Of a stretch of DNA of 64,000 nucleotides, positions 36,117-43,672 are shown piece by piece. The position numbers and the translations under genes were made by a program. The notes under the pieces were generated by a model, which searched no databases, was not told the origin of the DNA, and worked only from the letters and a program-made list of their open reading frames with translations. Position 1 is the first letter of the stretch. Every line of letters begins with the position of its first letter. Source of the stretch: Methanoculleus sp. 7T (lineage in GTDB: Archaea > Halobacteriota > Methanomicrobia > Methanomicrobiales > Methanoculleaceae); contig NZ_JALPRP010000001.1 in NCBI RefSeq assembly GCF_023195915.1, positions 372,001-436,000 on the forward strand, given 5' to 3'.

Positions 36117-37013
36117 TCACGTCCCGACGGCGATCATCCGCTCGATCGCCCGCCGCGCCCGGTCCATGACGTCCCAGGGTAGGACGACCTCGTGCTCCTC
36201 GCGTTCGAGCGCACGCTTGAGGTCGGCGAGGGATATCTTCTTCATATCCGCGCAGACCGCCTCCGGCTTCTCGTAAAAGACCCTGTCTGGGTAGAGCACC
36301 CGGAGACGGGAGACCATCTCCCGCTCGGTGAAGACAGACCAAGGCTCGTCCCCGGCACCGGCGGCGCCCCGGACCATACCGCCCGTGGACGCGATCAGGT
36401 CAGCCTGATCCTGGACCTCAGGCCGGCACTCGGGGTGGCAGACGACGATACCGCCCCTCCTCCGGGCCGCTTCGACGTCGGCGAGGGTAAACCCGGTGTG
36501 AACGTAACAGTGGCCGCCGGGCGGGACCGGGATGATTGTCTTCTCGGGAAGTTCCCGCTGGACGTATGACGCGAGGTTTGAGTCAGGCCCGAAGATGATG
36601 GTCTCGTTCGGGAGAGACGCAACGACCCGGACCGCGTTTGCGGACGTGCAGGTGACGTCGGCAAGCGCCTTGCTCTCCGCCGTGCTGTTGACGTAGACCA
36701 CCACGGCCGCATCGGGATGCCGCCGTTTTGCCTCCCGGATCAGGTCCGGCGTCAGGTAGTCGGCGAGGGGGCACCCCGCATCCTGCACCGGAATGACCAC
36801 CTTCCGCTCAGGATTGAGGATCTTTGCCGTCTCGGCCATAAATCGGACCCCACAGATGACGATGAGGTCTGCCTCGGCCTCTTTCGCCTTCACCGCGAGT
36901 TCCAGGCTATCCCCCACCACGTCGGCGAGCGCCTGGATCTCTAGGGGCTGGTAGTTATGCGCCATGACGATCGCATTCTTCTCGGCTTTGAGCGCACGAA
37001 TCTCCTTTTCCAT
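36117..37013 (-). CDS. nadA: Quinolinate synthase
   Basis: 298 residues, [4Fe-4S] enzyme condensing iminoaspartate with dihydroxyacetone phosphate to quinolinate. AHNYQPLEIQALADVVGDSLELA at the N-terminus (read in parts), CGVRFMAETAKILNP near 85 and PDAGCPLAD-type VQDAGCPLAD near 108 are conserved. The cluster ligand cysteines are plausibly those in VICGVRF, VTCTSANA or VVCHPECRPEV; the exact assignment needs an alignment. Two bases separate it from the nadX stop. Confidence 0.94.
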   Translation of the reverse strand: MEKEIRALKAEKNAIVMAHNYQPLEIQALADVVGDSLELAVKAKEAEADLIVICGVRFMAETAKILNPERKVVIPVQDAGCPLADYLTPDLIREAKRRHPDAAVVVYVNSTAESKALADVTCTSANAVRVVASLPNETIIFGPDSNLASYVQRELPEKTIIPVPPGGHCYVHTGFTLADVEAARRRGGIVVCHPECRPEVQDQADLIASTGGMVRGAAGAGDEPWSVFTEREMVSRLRVLYPDRVFYEKPEAVCADMKKISLADLKRALEREEHEVVLPWDVMDRARRAIERMIAVGT

Positions 37014-37015
37014 TG

Positions 37016-37774
37016 CTACGTACCCACCACCAGAGGGTTCTCGAGGTTCTTTAAGAGCGTCAGGATGGAGAGAGCCGCCATATAACTCGTCGCGGGGTTA
37101 TCGGGGCTCGGGACGTTTCTGACCCGGACATAGATATCCCCGAAGTCGCCCTCGACGAATATCTCGTGAATATTCCTCTCTATCGCAGGGTCGACCCAGA
37201 GCTCCACGTCGGCGTCCCTGCCCGCAGCAAGTCCCAACGCTACTGCGACATTAATGTTCTTCGGGTATTGCTTTATACAATCGTGCGCCAGCCCCTTAAA
37301 TATCTCCATCTTGGTCTCGGCGGTCATCCCGAGTGACGCAGGGGGCTTCGTCGTCCGTAGAAGGAGTTTCTTCGGCGGCGAGACCTGACCGATCTTGAGG
37401 TTATCGAGCCCGATGATGGCGCCGCTCGGGATACGGATCTTCTTTCCCATCCCTCGTGCGACCTCGATGAGGCTTTCGCGGAACTCTTCGTCTGCGAGCG
37501 CTCCCCCGGAGAGGACGACAAGATCCCTCCCCGACCGGAGGACCGCCTCCCCATAGAGTTTGACGGCGCCGACCGAGGCGGCTTCCACGACGATTGAGAA
37601 GTCTTCCTGCATGAAGGCGTCAAAGTCCGTGTATGGCCGGGCATGGCAGAGCGCCGCCAGTTCCTCCGCTCGCCCGGGAATGATATCAAAGACCGCAACA
37701 ATCCGGATGCTCTCGGCGTGTGTGGCGATGATGTGTCCGACGTTGCCGCATCCCAGCAACCCTATTTTAATCAT
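37016..37774 (-). CDS. nadX: L-aspartate dehydrogenase
   Basis: 252 residues. The N-terminal Rossmann fold starts IKIGLLGCGNVGHIIA. The conserved SGGALADEEFRESL segment near residue 89, PSGAIIGLDNLK near 115, and the AVALGLAAGRDADVELWVDPAIERN region near 187-211 match archaeal/Thermotoga aspartate dehydrogenase. It supplies iminoaspartate to NadA, replacing the oxygen-dependent NadB oxidase, as fits an anaerobe. It is the first gene of the operon; an AT-rich stretch (taatatta near 37789-37797) 15-23 bases upstream suggests a leaderless transcript. Confidence 0.93.
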   Translation of the reverse strand: MIKIGLLGCGNVGHIIATHAESIRIVAVFDIIPGRAEELAALCHARPYTDFDAFMQEDFSIVVEAASVGAVKLYGEAVLRSGRDLVVLSGGALADEEFRESLIEVARGMGKKIRIPSGAIIGLDNLKIGQVSPPKKLLLRTTKPPASLGMTAETKMEIFKGLAHDCIKQYPKNINVAVALGLAAGRDADVELWVDPAIERNIHEIFVEGDFGDIYVRVRNVPSPDNPATSYMAALSILTLLKNLENPLVVGT

Positions 37775-37911
37775 CGAATAAAGAAATTGTAATATTAGCG
37801 GTTAAGTATTGTGCTCCGCACGGAAACGGCCTGAAGATGGGGAAACCATTCCCCGGCCGATAAGGGGGTTCGGCACCGCCGGGCCAACCGCGCGCAAGGA
37901 GAGTCTTTACC

Positions 37912-39135
37912 ATCACCATAGAAGATCTGCAGGGAAAACGGGTATACATCGAGAGTTACGGATGCACCTACAACCACGCCGACGCCCGGAGGCTGGAAGC
38001 GATACTGGAGGGGCTCGGCTGCACGCTGACCGGGCCGGACGAGGCGGACGCCGTGGTCATCAACACCTGCACGGTGATCGGTGCAACCGAGCGGAAGATG
38101 CTCCGACGTATGGCGGCGTTCGCCGATAGGGACCTCTACGTGACCGGGTGTATGCCGCTCGTCCAGATGGAGTTGATCCGCTCGGTCTGCACGCCGCACG
38201 TCATCCGCCCCGACGAGATTCATGAGCGCTACGGCGGCGTCGACAGCCGCGGTGCAGGAGCGATCGGTGTGGTGCAGGTGGCGAGCGGGTGCGTCGGCCG
38301 GTGCAGTTACTGCATCACCAGGCTTGCACGGGGGCGGCTCAAGAGCGCTCCCGCAGAAGAGGTCCTCGACGCCGTCCGGAGCCTTGTCGCGTCGGGGGCC
38401 TATGAGATCCAACTCACCGGGCAGGACGTCGCCGCCTGGGGGCTCGATCTGGGCGAATCCCTCCCCGGCCTCTTGCAGGAGATCGCGGAGATTCCCGGTC
38501 GGTTCGCCGTCCGGCTGGGGATGATGCACCCGGCCTCGGTGCTCGGGATCCTCGATGCGCTCATCGATGCTTACGCAAGCGATAAGGTCTTCCGGTTCCT
38601 CCACCTCCCCGTCCAGTCGGGCTCAGACGCCGTCCTCGAACGGATGCAACGCGGCTACCGCGCCGCCGACGTCGTCGGGATCGTCGATGCGTTCCGGGAG
38701 CGGTATCCGGATATGATGATCTCGTCCGATTTCATCACCGGGTTTCCCGGGGAGACCGACGAAGACTTCCGGCAGACGGTCGACCTCCTCTGGAGGGCGG
38801 CGTTTGTGAAGGTGAACATCACCCGCTACTCCCGGCGGCCCGGCACGCCCGCCGCGGCCTTAAAAAACCTCCCGGAAAGGGTGCGGACGGAGCGGTCGGG
38901 GGCGCTTCTTCGCCAGGCGAACCGGATCTACGACCGCTACAACGAACGGTGGATCGGGCGGGAGACGCCGGTCGTCGCAACCGAGAAGCACGCGCCCGGA
39001 TCGACTGTCTGCCGGAATCCCTGTTACCTCAACGTCGTCGTCGAGGAGGACCTGCCGTTCGGGTTCTCCGGAAGGGCGGTGATCGTCGAGAACCGGCGGC
39101 ACTACGTCGTCGGCGAACTCGTGCGCCAGGTTTAG
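37912..39135 (+). CDS. tRNA threonylcarbamoyladenosine methylthiotransferase (archaeal MtaB/CDKAL1 type), non-canonical start
   Basis: About 407 residues. A radical-SAM methylthiotransferase that adds 2-methylthio to t6A37 in tRNAs reading ANN codons. The N-terminal cluster cysteines are in YIESYGCTYNHADARR, VVINTCTVIG and YVTGCMPLV. The radical-SAM motif is CVGRCSYC, and a TRAM-like domain ends the protein (VVEEDLPFGFSGRAVIVE). The first canonical start (GTG 38053) would remove the first conserved Cys. The frame is open from 37864 with no ATG, GTG or TTG. I place the start at ATC 37912, ten bases after a GGAG, tentatively. Confidence 0.87.
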   Translation: MTIEDLQGKRVYIESYGCTYNHADARRLEAILEGLGCTLTGPDEADAVVINTCTVIGATERKMLRRMAAFADRDLYVTGCMPLVQMELIRSVCTPHVIRPDEIHERYGGVDSRGAGAIGVVQVASGCVGRCSYCITRLARGRLKSAPAEEVLDAVRSLVASGAYEIQLTGQDVAAWGLDLGESLPGLLQEIAEIPGRFAVRLGMMHPASVLGILDALIDAYASDKVFRFLHLPVQSGSDAVLERMQRGYRAADVVGIVDAFRERYPDMMISSDFITGFPGETDEDFRQTVDLLWRAAFVKVNITRYSRRPGTPAAALKNLPERVRTERSGALLRQANRIYDRYNERWIGRETPVVATEKHAPGSTVCRNPCYLNVVVEEDLPFGFSGRAVIVENRRHYVVGELVRQV

Positions 39136-39179
39136 CCACCCCGAAAACTTTTCTTCCAAGGGCGGTACACCCTCTTACC

Positions 39180-39623
39180 ATGCAGGAGATCACCGGGCAC
39201 GAGCTCTCCCCGAAAAAGGCCGAATACCTCAAATACATCTATACCCAGGGGAGCGTCGTGAAGACGACCGACGTTGCCGCCCATTTCTCGGTCGCGCCCT
39301 CGACGGCGACAAAGGCGCTTGCAGAGATCGCAAAGGCGGGATACATCGAGCATACGCCCTACCACGGGGTAAGACTCACGCCGCTCGGCACCGAATACGC
39401 CCGGTTCCTCTTCCGGCGCCACAGGATTGTCGCCTTGGTGCTCAGCCGTTACGGCCTCGAACCCGCCGAGGCGTGCAGAGAGGCGAAGAAGATCGAACAG
39501 TGCGTCTCTAAAGACCTCACAAACAGGATATGCACGTCGCTCGGGCACCCGATGATGAGCGTCTGCGGCGAGATCGAACACGATCACTGTTGCTGTTGCC
39601 CCCCGAAAAATCAGAATGAGTGA
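39180..39623 (+). CDS. DtxR/MntR-family metal-dependent transcriptional regulator
   Basis: 147 residues from the ATG at 39180. A winged helix-turn-helix (residues 12-70, VVKTTDVAAHFSVAPSTATKALAEIAKAGYI in parts) is followed by the short dimerisation/metal-binding domain (FRRHRIVALVLSRYGLEPAEAC). There is no SH3-like third domain. The C-terminus HDHCCCCPPKNQNE carries four consecutive Cys, an unusual metal-binding tail. It directly precedes a metal ABC importer and a perfect inverted repeat, so it is probably the Zn/Mn/Fe-responsive repressor of that importer. Confidence 0.9.
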   Translation: MQEITGHELSPKKAEYLKYIYTQGSVVKTTDVAAHFSVAPSTATKALAEIAKAGYIEHTPYHGVRLTPLGTEYARFLFRRHRIVALVLSRYGLEPAEACREAKKIEQCVSKDLTNRICTSLGHPMMSVCGEIEHDHCCCCPPKNQNE

Positions 39624-39631
39624 CGGCAAAC

Positions 39632-39675
39632 GTTTTTATCTCCGATCAAGGTAAATTTAGACCCACACTAAATTT
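39632..39675 (+). promoter_or_regulatory. Promoter and probable DtxR-type operator of the metal ABC importer
   Basis: A TATA-like TTTTTATC at 39632-39639 is followed by a perfect inverted repeat, AAATTTAG (39653-39660), a seven-base spacer, CTAAATTT (39668-39675). Normal spacing would put the transcript start near 39662, inside the repeat, so binding would block initiation. The regulator gene ends 29 bases upstream of the repeat. Confidence 0.65.
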
Positions 39676-39688
39676 GAGGTGGAGAACT

Positions 39689-40594
39689 ATGGGGTCACAG
39701 AATAGAGGCAATATTACTCCCTGTTCCCGTGTTGCAGCCGTATTCGTAGTCCTCCTGCTGGCAGCAGCCACGGCGGGGTGCACCGGAGCCGACCGGCAGC
39801 AGCAGGACGGGAAGGTCGTTGTCGCGGTCACCATACCCCCCGAGCAGGAGTTCGTGGAGCGGGTGGGGGGCGATCGCGTCCGGGTGATCCTGCTGGTGCC
39901 GCCGGGGGCCGACCCGCACACCTACGAACCGCCGCCGGGAGTCCTTGCCGACGTCGCAGAGGCGGATCTTTATGCCGCGGTGGGGTCGGGGATAGAGTTC
40001 GAACTCGCATGGAAAGACAAGATCGCCGCCCTGAACCCAGATATGCTGGTCGTCGACTGCTCGCGCGGCGTCGACCTGATCTCGGCCGACGAGGGCGGCC
40101 ACCGGGGGACCGATCCTCACATCTGGCTCTCTCCCCGGAACGCGAAGATCATGGTCGAGAACATCCGTCAGGGGCTCATTGAGGTCGACCAGGCGAACGC
40201 CGACGAATACCGCCGGAACGCCGACGCTTATCTGAAGGACCTCGATGCCTTGGATGCGGAGATCGCCGGTGCGCTTGCCACGTCCGGAGTGAAAAAGATC
40301 ATGGTCTACCACGCGTCGTGGGCCTACCTTACCCGGGACTACGGTCTTGTCGAGATCCCGATCGAGAGCGAGGGGAAAGAGCCCTCCCCGCAGAGAATAG
40401 AAGACCTCATCACACAGGCGAAGGAAGAGCATATCAGGGTGATATTCGCGTCGCCCGAGCACTCCACCCGGAGCGCCGAGGTGATCGCGGACGAGATCGG
40501 CGGCAGCGTGGTGCAGGTAAGCCCGCTCGCGAAGGATTACCTCGCAAACATGCGCCACGTGGCCTCTGCGTTCGCAGGGAGCGGCAATCCATGA
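39689..40594 (+). CDS. Zinc/manganese ABC transporter substrate-binding lipoprotein (ZnuA/TroA cluster A-I)
   Basis: 301 residues from ATG 39689, with GAGGTGGAG upstream; an in-frame codon at 39620 would run through the operator. Signal helix and lipobox (AAATAGC near residue 31). The metal ligands of the TroA fold are visible: His in PGADPHTYEPP near 75, His in TDPHIWLSPRNAK near 142, the YHASWAYL histidine near 207 and the FASPEHSTRSAEVIADE segment near 255. There is no His-rich loop, so manganese, iron or zinc are all possible. Receptor for the two following genes. Confidence 0.92.
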   Translation: MGSQNRGNITPCSRVAAVFVVLLLAAATAGCTGADRQQQDGKVVVAVTIPPEQEFVERVGGDRVRVILLVPPGADPHTYEPPPGVLADVAEADLYAAVGSGIEFELAWKDKIAALNPDMLVVDCSRGVDLISADEGGHRGTDPHIWLSPRNAKIMVENIRQGLIEVDQANADEYRRNADAYLKDLDALDAEIAGALATSGVKKIMVYHASWAYLTRDYGLVEIPIESEGKEPSPQRIEDLITQAKEEHIRVIFASPEHSTRSAEVIADEIGGSVVQVSPLAKDYLANMRHVASAFAGSGNP

Positions 40595-41358
40595 GCGCTC
40601 CCGTGCTCGAGGTCGACGATGTCTGGGTCAGGCTGCGCGGCCAGACCGTGCTCGAGGGCGTGAGCCTCGCCATCAACCCTGACGACTTCTACGCGATCAT
40701 CGGGCCGAACGGCGGCGGGAAGACGACGCTCCTCCGGGTGATCCTCGGCCTCCTCACCCCCTGCCGCGGCGAGGTGCGGATTCTCGGCGGCACTGATGCG
40801 GCGATGCGAAAGAATCTCGGTTACGTCCCCCAATTCCGGACGTTCGACTTCCAGTATCCGATCACCGTGCGGGAGATGGTCCTCTCCGGCCGCCTCGGCC
40901 ACATCATCCGCCGTCCGAGGCGCTACGATGCCGAGGACCACGCCCGCGCGGAGGAGGCGCTCGAGACGATGCGCATCGACGAACTCGCCGACCGGCAGAT
41001 CCAGGATCTCTCGGGCGGGGAGCAGCAGAGGGCTATCATCGCTCGGGCGCTTGTCGGCGACCCGAAGGTGCTCCTCCTCGACGAACCGACGGTTTATGTG
41101 GACGCTCCGACGGAGGCGCAGTTCTACGGGATTCTGGACCGGCTCCGCGACCGGATGGCGATCGTCCTCGTGACCCACGATATCGGGGTGCTCCCCGATC
41201 ACGTGACCCGGGTCGCCTGCCTGAACCGGCGCCTCTACACGCACGACTCAAACGAGATCACGCCCGATATGCTCGAAGCCGCGTATCACTGCCCGGTAGA
41301 TCTGATCGCCCACGGGATTCCGCATCGGGTCTTCTCAGAACATTCCCGGGAGGAGTGA
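40591..41358 (+). CDS. Metal ABC transporter ATP-binding protein (ZnuC/MntB type)
   Basis: 255 residues from MSAPVLEVDDV, whose ATG overlaps the preceding stop. Walker A is GPNGGGKTT near 38, signature LSGGEQQRAIIARAL near 137, Walker B VLLLDEPTVYVDAP near 157, and switch His in LVTHDIG. The ZnuC/MntB-type Q-loop region (YVPQFRTFDFQYPITVREMV) fits metal importers. Supplies energy to the transporter. Confidence 0.94.
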   Translation: MSAPVLEVDDVWVRLRGQTVLEGVSLAINPDDFYAIIGPNGGGKTTLLRVILGLLTPCRGEVRILGGTDAAMRKNLGYVPQFRTFDFQYPITVREMVLSGRLGHIIRRPRRYDAEDHARAEEALETMRIDELADRQIQDLSGGEQQRAIIARALVGDPKVLLLDEPTVYVDAPTEAQFYGILDRLRDRMAIVLVTHDIGVLPDHVTRVACLNRRLYTHDSNEITPDMLEAAYHCPVDLIAHGIPHRVFSEHSREE

Positions 41359-41360
41359 AG

Positions 41361-42170
41361 ATGCTCGAAGTGTTTGGGTTTGAGTTCTTCAGGAACGCAC
41401 TTCTCGCCGGGGTGCTCGCGAGCGTCGCCTGCGGCGTCATCGGCACCTATGTCGTGGTGCGGCGGATGGTCTCGGTCAGCGGCGGCATATCGCACGCGGC
41501 CTTCGGCGGGATCGGCCTCGGCTACTACCTCGGCATCGACCCGCTCGTCGGGGCGACCGGGTTCACCGTCGCGACGGCGCTCGGGATGGGCACCCTCCAA
41601 CTCCGGGCCAAACAGCAGATGGATACGCTCATCGGCGCAGTCTGGGCGGCCGGGATGGCGCTCGGGATCCTCTTCGTCTACCTGACGCCCGGGTTTGCTC
41701 CCGACCTCTTCTCCTACCTCTTCGGGAATATCCTCCTCGTGCCGCGGGGAGATATCCTGCTGATGGCGGTCCTCACCGCCGTTATCGTCGCCGTCGTAGC
41801 CCTCCTCTACCGGGAGCTGCAAGCGGTCACCTTCGACCCGGATTACGCGACGGTGATGAACCTGCCGGTAGAGCGGCTCTCGCTCCTCCTCCTTGTCCTG
41901 ATAGCGCTGACGGTGGTGATGCTGATTCGGGTGGTGGGGATCATCCTCGTGATCGCGCTCCTCACGCTCCCGGCGGCGATCAGCCGCCTCTATGCCACCC
42001 GTATCTGGAGCATGATGCTCGGGGCCGTCGTCCTCGGCATCGTCTTCACCGTGGCGGGGATATGGCTCTCATACCTCGCGAACGTCCCGTCTGGGGCGAC
42101 GATCATCCTCGTGAGCACGCTTGCGTATGCGGGCGCTCTCGGGGTCGAACGCCTCCGGGAGGGCGAGTAA
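41361..42170 (+). CDS. Metal ABC transporter permease (ZnuB/TroC type)
   Basis: 269 residues from ATG 41361, five bases after GGGAGGAG; a GTG at 41355 lies inside that site. About eight transmembrane helices. The ABC-3 family motifs are present: GTYVVVRRMVSVSGGISHAAFGGIGL (in parts, near 27-52) and the LLLVLIALTVVMLIRVVGIILVIALLTLPAA region near 175-205. It forms the channel of the Zn/Mn importer. Confidence 0.93.
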   Translation: MLEVFGFEFFRNALLAGVLASVACGVIGTYVVVRRMVSVSGGISHAAFGGIGLGYYLGIDPLVGATGFTVATALGMGTLQLRAKQQMDTLIGAVWAAGMALGILFVYLTPGFAPDLFSYLFGNILLVPRGDILLMAVLTAVIVAVVALLYRELQAVTFDPDYATVMNLPVERLSLLLLVLIALTVVMLIRVVGIILVIALLTLPAAISRLYATRIWSMMLGAVVLGIVFTVAGIWLSYLANVPSGATIILVSTLAYAGALGVERLREGE

Positions 42171-42221
42171 CAGGACAAACCGGTGCGCTTATGCCGGCGT
42201 ACGCAAGAGTTGAGTGACGAT

Positions 42222-42752
42222 ATGGATCCGATCATCGAAGAGGGATACGCCCGGCTCCTCGAGACCGTCGGGGATCTGCAGGCGAAGAAGGAAGAGTCGG
42301 CCAAGGAACTCCGAGAGAAGACCGGAGCGCTCGTTGCTCGGATGGCCGCCGATACGGCGCCGGCCGTGAAGAAGATCGGGCTTGAAATGCTCTGGCGCGC
42401 GAAGCGGGAGGCGTCCGGGGAACTCTACGACCAGGAGTTCTACGAGAAGAAGATGATCGTCCTCGGGAAGGCCGACCCGCTCCCGTACCGCCCCGACGAC
42501 CCGAGTAAGCCTATCGATACCCAGATATGCGTTCTCGATGAGGATGGAAAGTTCTGCGAGGTGATGTACACCACCACCGAGATCCGGGTCGACTCCTACA
42601 CGAACGCTCTCACGCCGGAGGAGGCGGTCGATCTCTACGGCTACGACCTCGTCTTCATGCTCTACCGGGCGCTGTATGAGTATGTGGAGAAAGAAGAGGA
42701 ACTGACTGCCGCGCTCGCACGGGCGCTTGAGTACATCGCCCCCTCTGAATAA
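42222..42752 (+). CDS. Uncharacterised protein
   Basis: 176 residues from MDPIIEEGYARLL; an in-frame TTG at 42210 is possible. The first 70 residues are charged helices with coiled-coil character (DLQAKKEESAKELREKTGAL, in parts). The middle (IDTQICVLDEDGKFCEVMYTTTEIRVDSY, in parts near 100-127) looks like a beta sheet domain; the end is helical. There are no membrane segments. I do not recognise a family. It is separated from the metal importer by 51 bases and may or may not be co-transcribed. Confidence 0.65.
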   Translation: MDPIIEEGYARLLETVGDLQAKKEESAKELREKTGALVARMAADTAPAVKKIGLEMLWRAKREASGELYDQEFYEKKMIVLGKADPLPYRPDDPSKPIDTQICVLDEDGKFCEVMYTTTEIRVDSYTNALTPEEAVDLYGYDLVFMLYRALYEYVEKEEELTAALARALEYIAPSE

Positions 42753-42753
42753 C

Positions 42754-42759
42754 TTTTTT
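42754..42759 (+). terminator. Poly-T terminator
   Basis: Six T immediately after the stop codon of the uncharacterised gene ending at 42752 (taacttttttctgg). Confidence 0.4.
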
Positions 42760-43059
42760 CTGGAGCGCTGCACTCAAGTGCCCGTGCGGTGGACCGTTGG
42801 TGGGCTGCCGGAAGCGTGAGCACTGAAGGTTGCGAGAGGGCTTACCCCGCCCGGCCTCCGGCCTCCTCGATCGCCCCCCCGAGGGCGGGGACAGTGCGTG
42901 GCGATATCCAAGAGAAATCGGTTAACGGATTGAGCAAGCGGGTCAACCCGTCAGCCGGAGAAGGTATACCTGCAGAAGTCGTTCCGATGCTGTCCCGAAC
43001 GCCTCCTGTGCCCATCGACAACGTGATCGCTCCCCGCGATCACGCTTTCCGTGTCTTCC
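42760..43059. other. Intergenic region with dispersed element copy D and a long hairpin
   Basis: No gene found. About 42850-42990 carries the dispersed element: a C/G-rich arm pair, then agaaatcggttaacggattg, agcaagcgggtcaac and ccggagaaggtatacctg. The last part lines up with 56325-56411 on the other strand. At 43022-43044 a perfect 9-bp hairpin (CGTGATCGC / GCGATCACG, five-base loop) lies just downstream of the stop of the minus-strand gene 43060-43512. Confidence 0.55.
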
Positions 43060-43512
43060 TCACCGGTGCCCGAAGAGCGGGAACATCGGTTCCATGACGT
43101 CGTGGCCGGCACCCAGCGCCGTGAGCGGATACGTGCGCGTGTACTTCTCGCCGGCGGTGTTCTCGTAGGTGACGACTGCTTTCGCCTTCGAGACCATGGA
43201 TGCAAGCCCGAACCCGGACATCTCGTCCGGTCCGAGTGAGGGGATATCGAACTCGACATCGATCGGGACAAGAGCGACGTGGATGTTCCGGGCCTCTGCG
43301 GTGCCCGTGTTGGTGATGACGACCTCCCGAGCATTCTCCGAGAGTTCTGCGGCGATGAGCGGGTAGTTGCTGGTCTCCCCCATGATGCGGAAACTCATCA
43401 GGAGAACGAGCACGAAGACCAGCGCGATGAGAGCGAAGAAGGGGTCGATGACGAGCAGACCGAGCGTTATGAGGCCGCCCGCAACCAGGATGATCTTCTG
43501 GTTCTTATCCAT
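43060..43512 (-). CDS. Uncharacterised membrane-anchored protein with Ig-like exterior domain
   Basis: 150 residues. Residues 7-45 hold two adjacent hydrophobic helices (IILVAGGLITLGLLVI and FFALIALVFVLVLLMSF). The remaining 100 residues look like a beta-sandwich (AREVVITNTGTAEARNIHVALVP, in parts), a pattern seen in CARDB-like or COG1361-like Ig domains of archaeal surface proteins. NTGTAEARN is the typical turn. Its function is unknown. Single gene on the minus strand ending at a strong hairpin. Confidence 0.68.
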   Translation of the reverse strand: MDKNQKIILVAGGLITLGLLVIDPFFALIALVFVLVLLMSFRIMGETSNYPLIAAELSENAREVVITNTGTAEARNIHVALVPIDVEFDIPSLGPDEMSGFGLASMVSKAKAVVTYENTAGEKYTRTYPLTALGAGHDVMEPMFPLFGHR

Positions 43513-43672
43513 GCTAAATGGGTTGGTTCGCCGGGGATTATAAGAGTAGGTTTAGAGTGGCGACGGCGGGATACGATCCGGAGGCGCATACCGACGGCCG
43601 CCGCGCGCTCGGTCCAGCTCAATGGGCAACATGACCATATACCGTCGTGGCGAAGTACTACAGAGAGACAGT

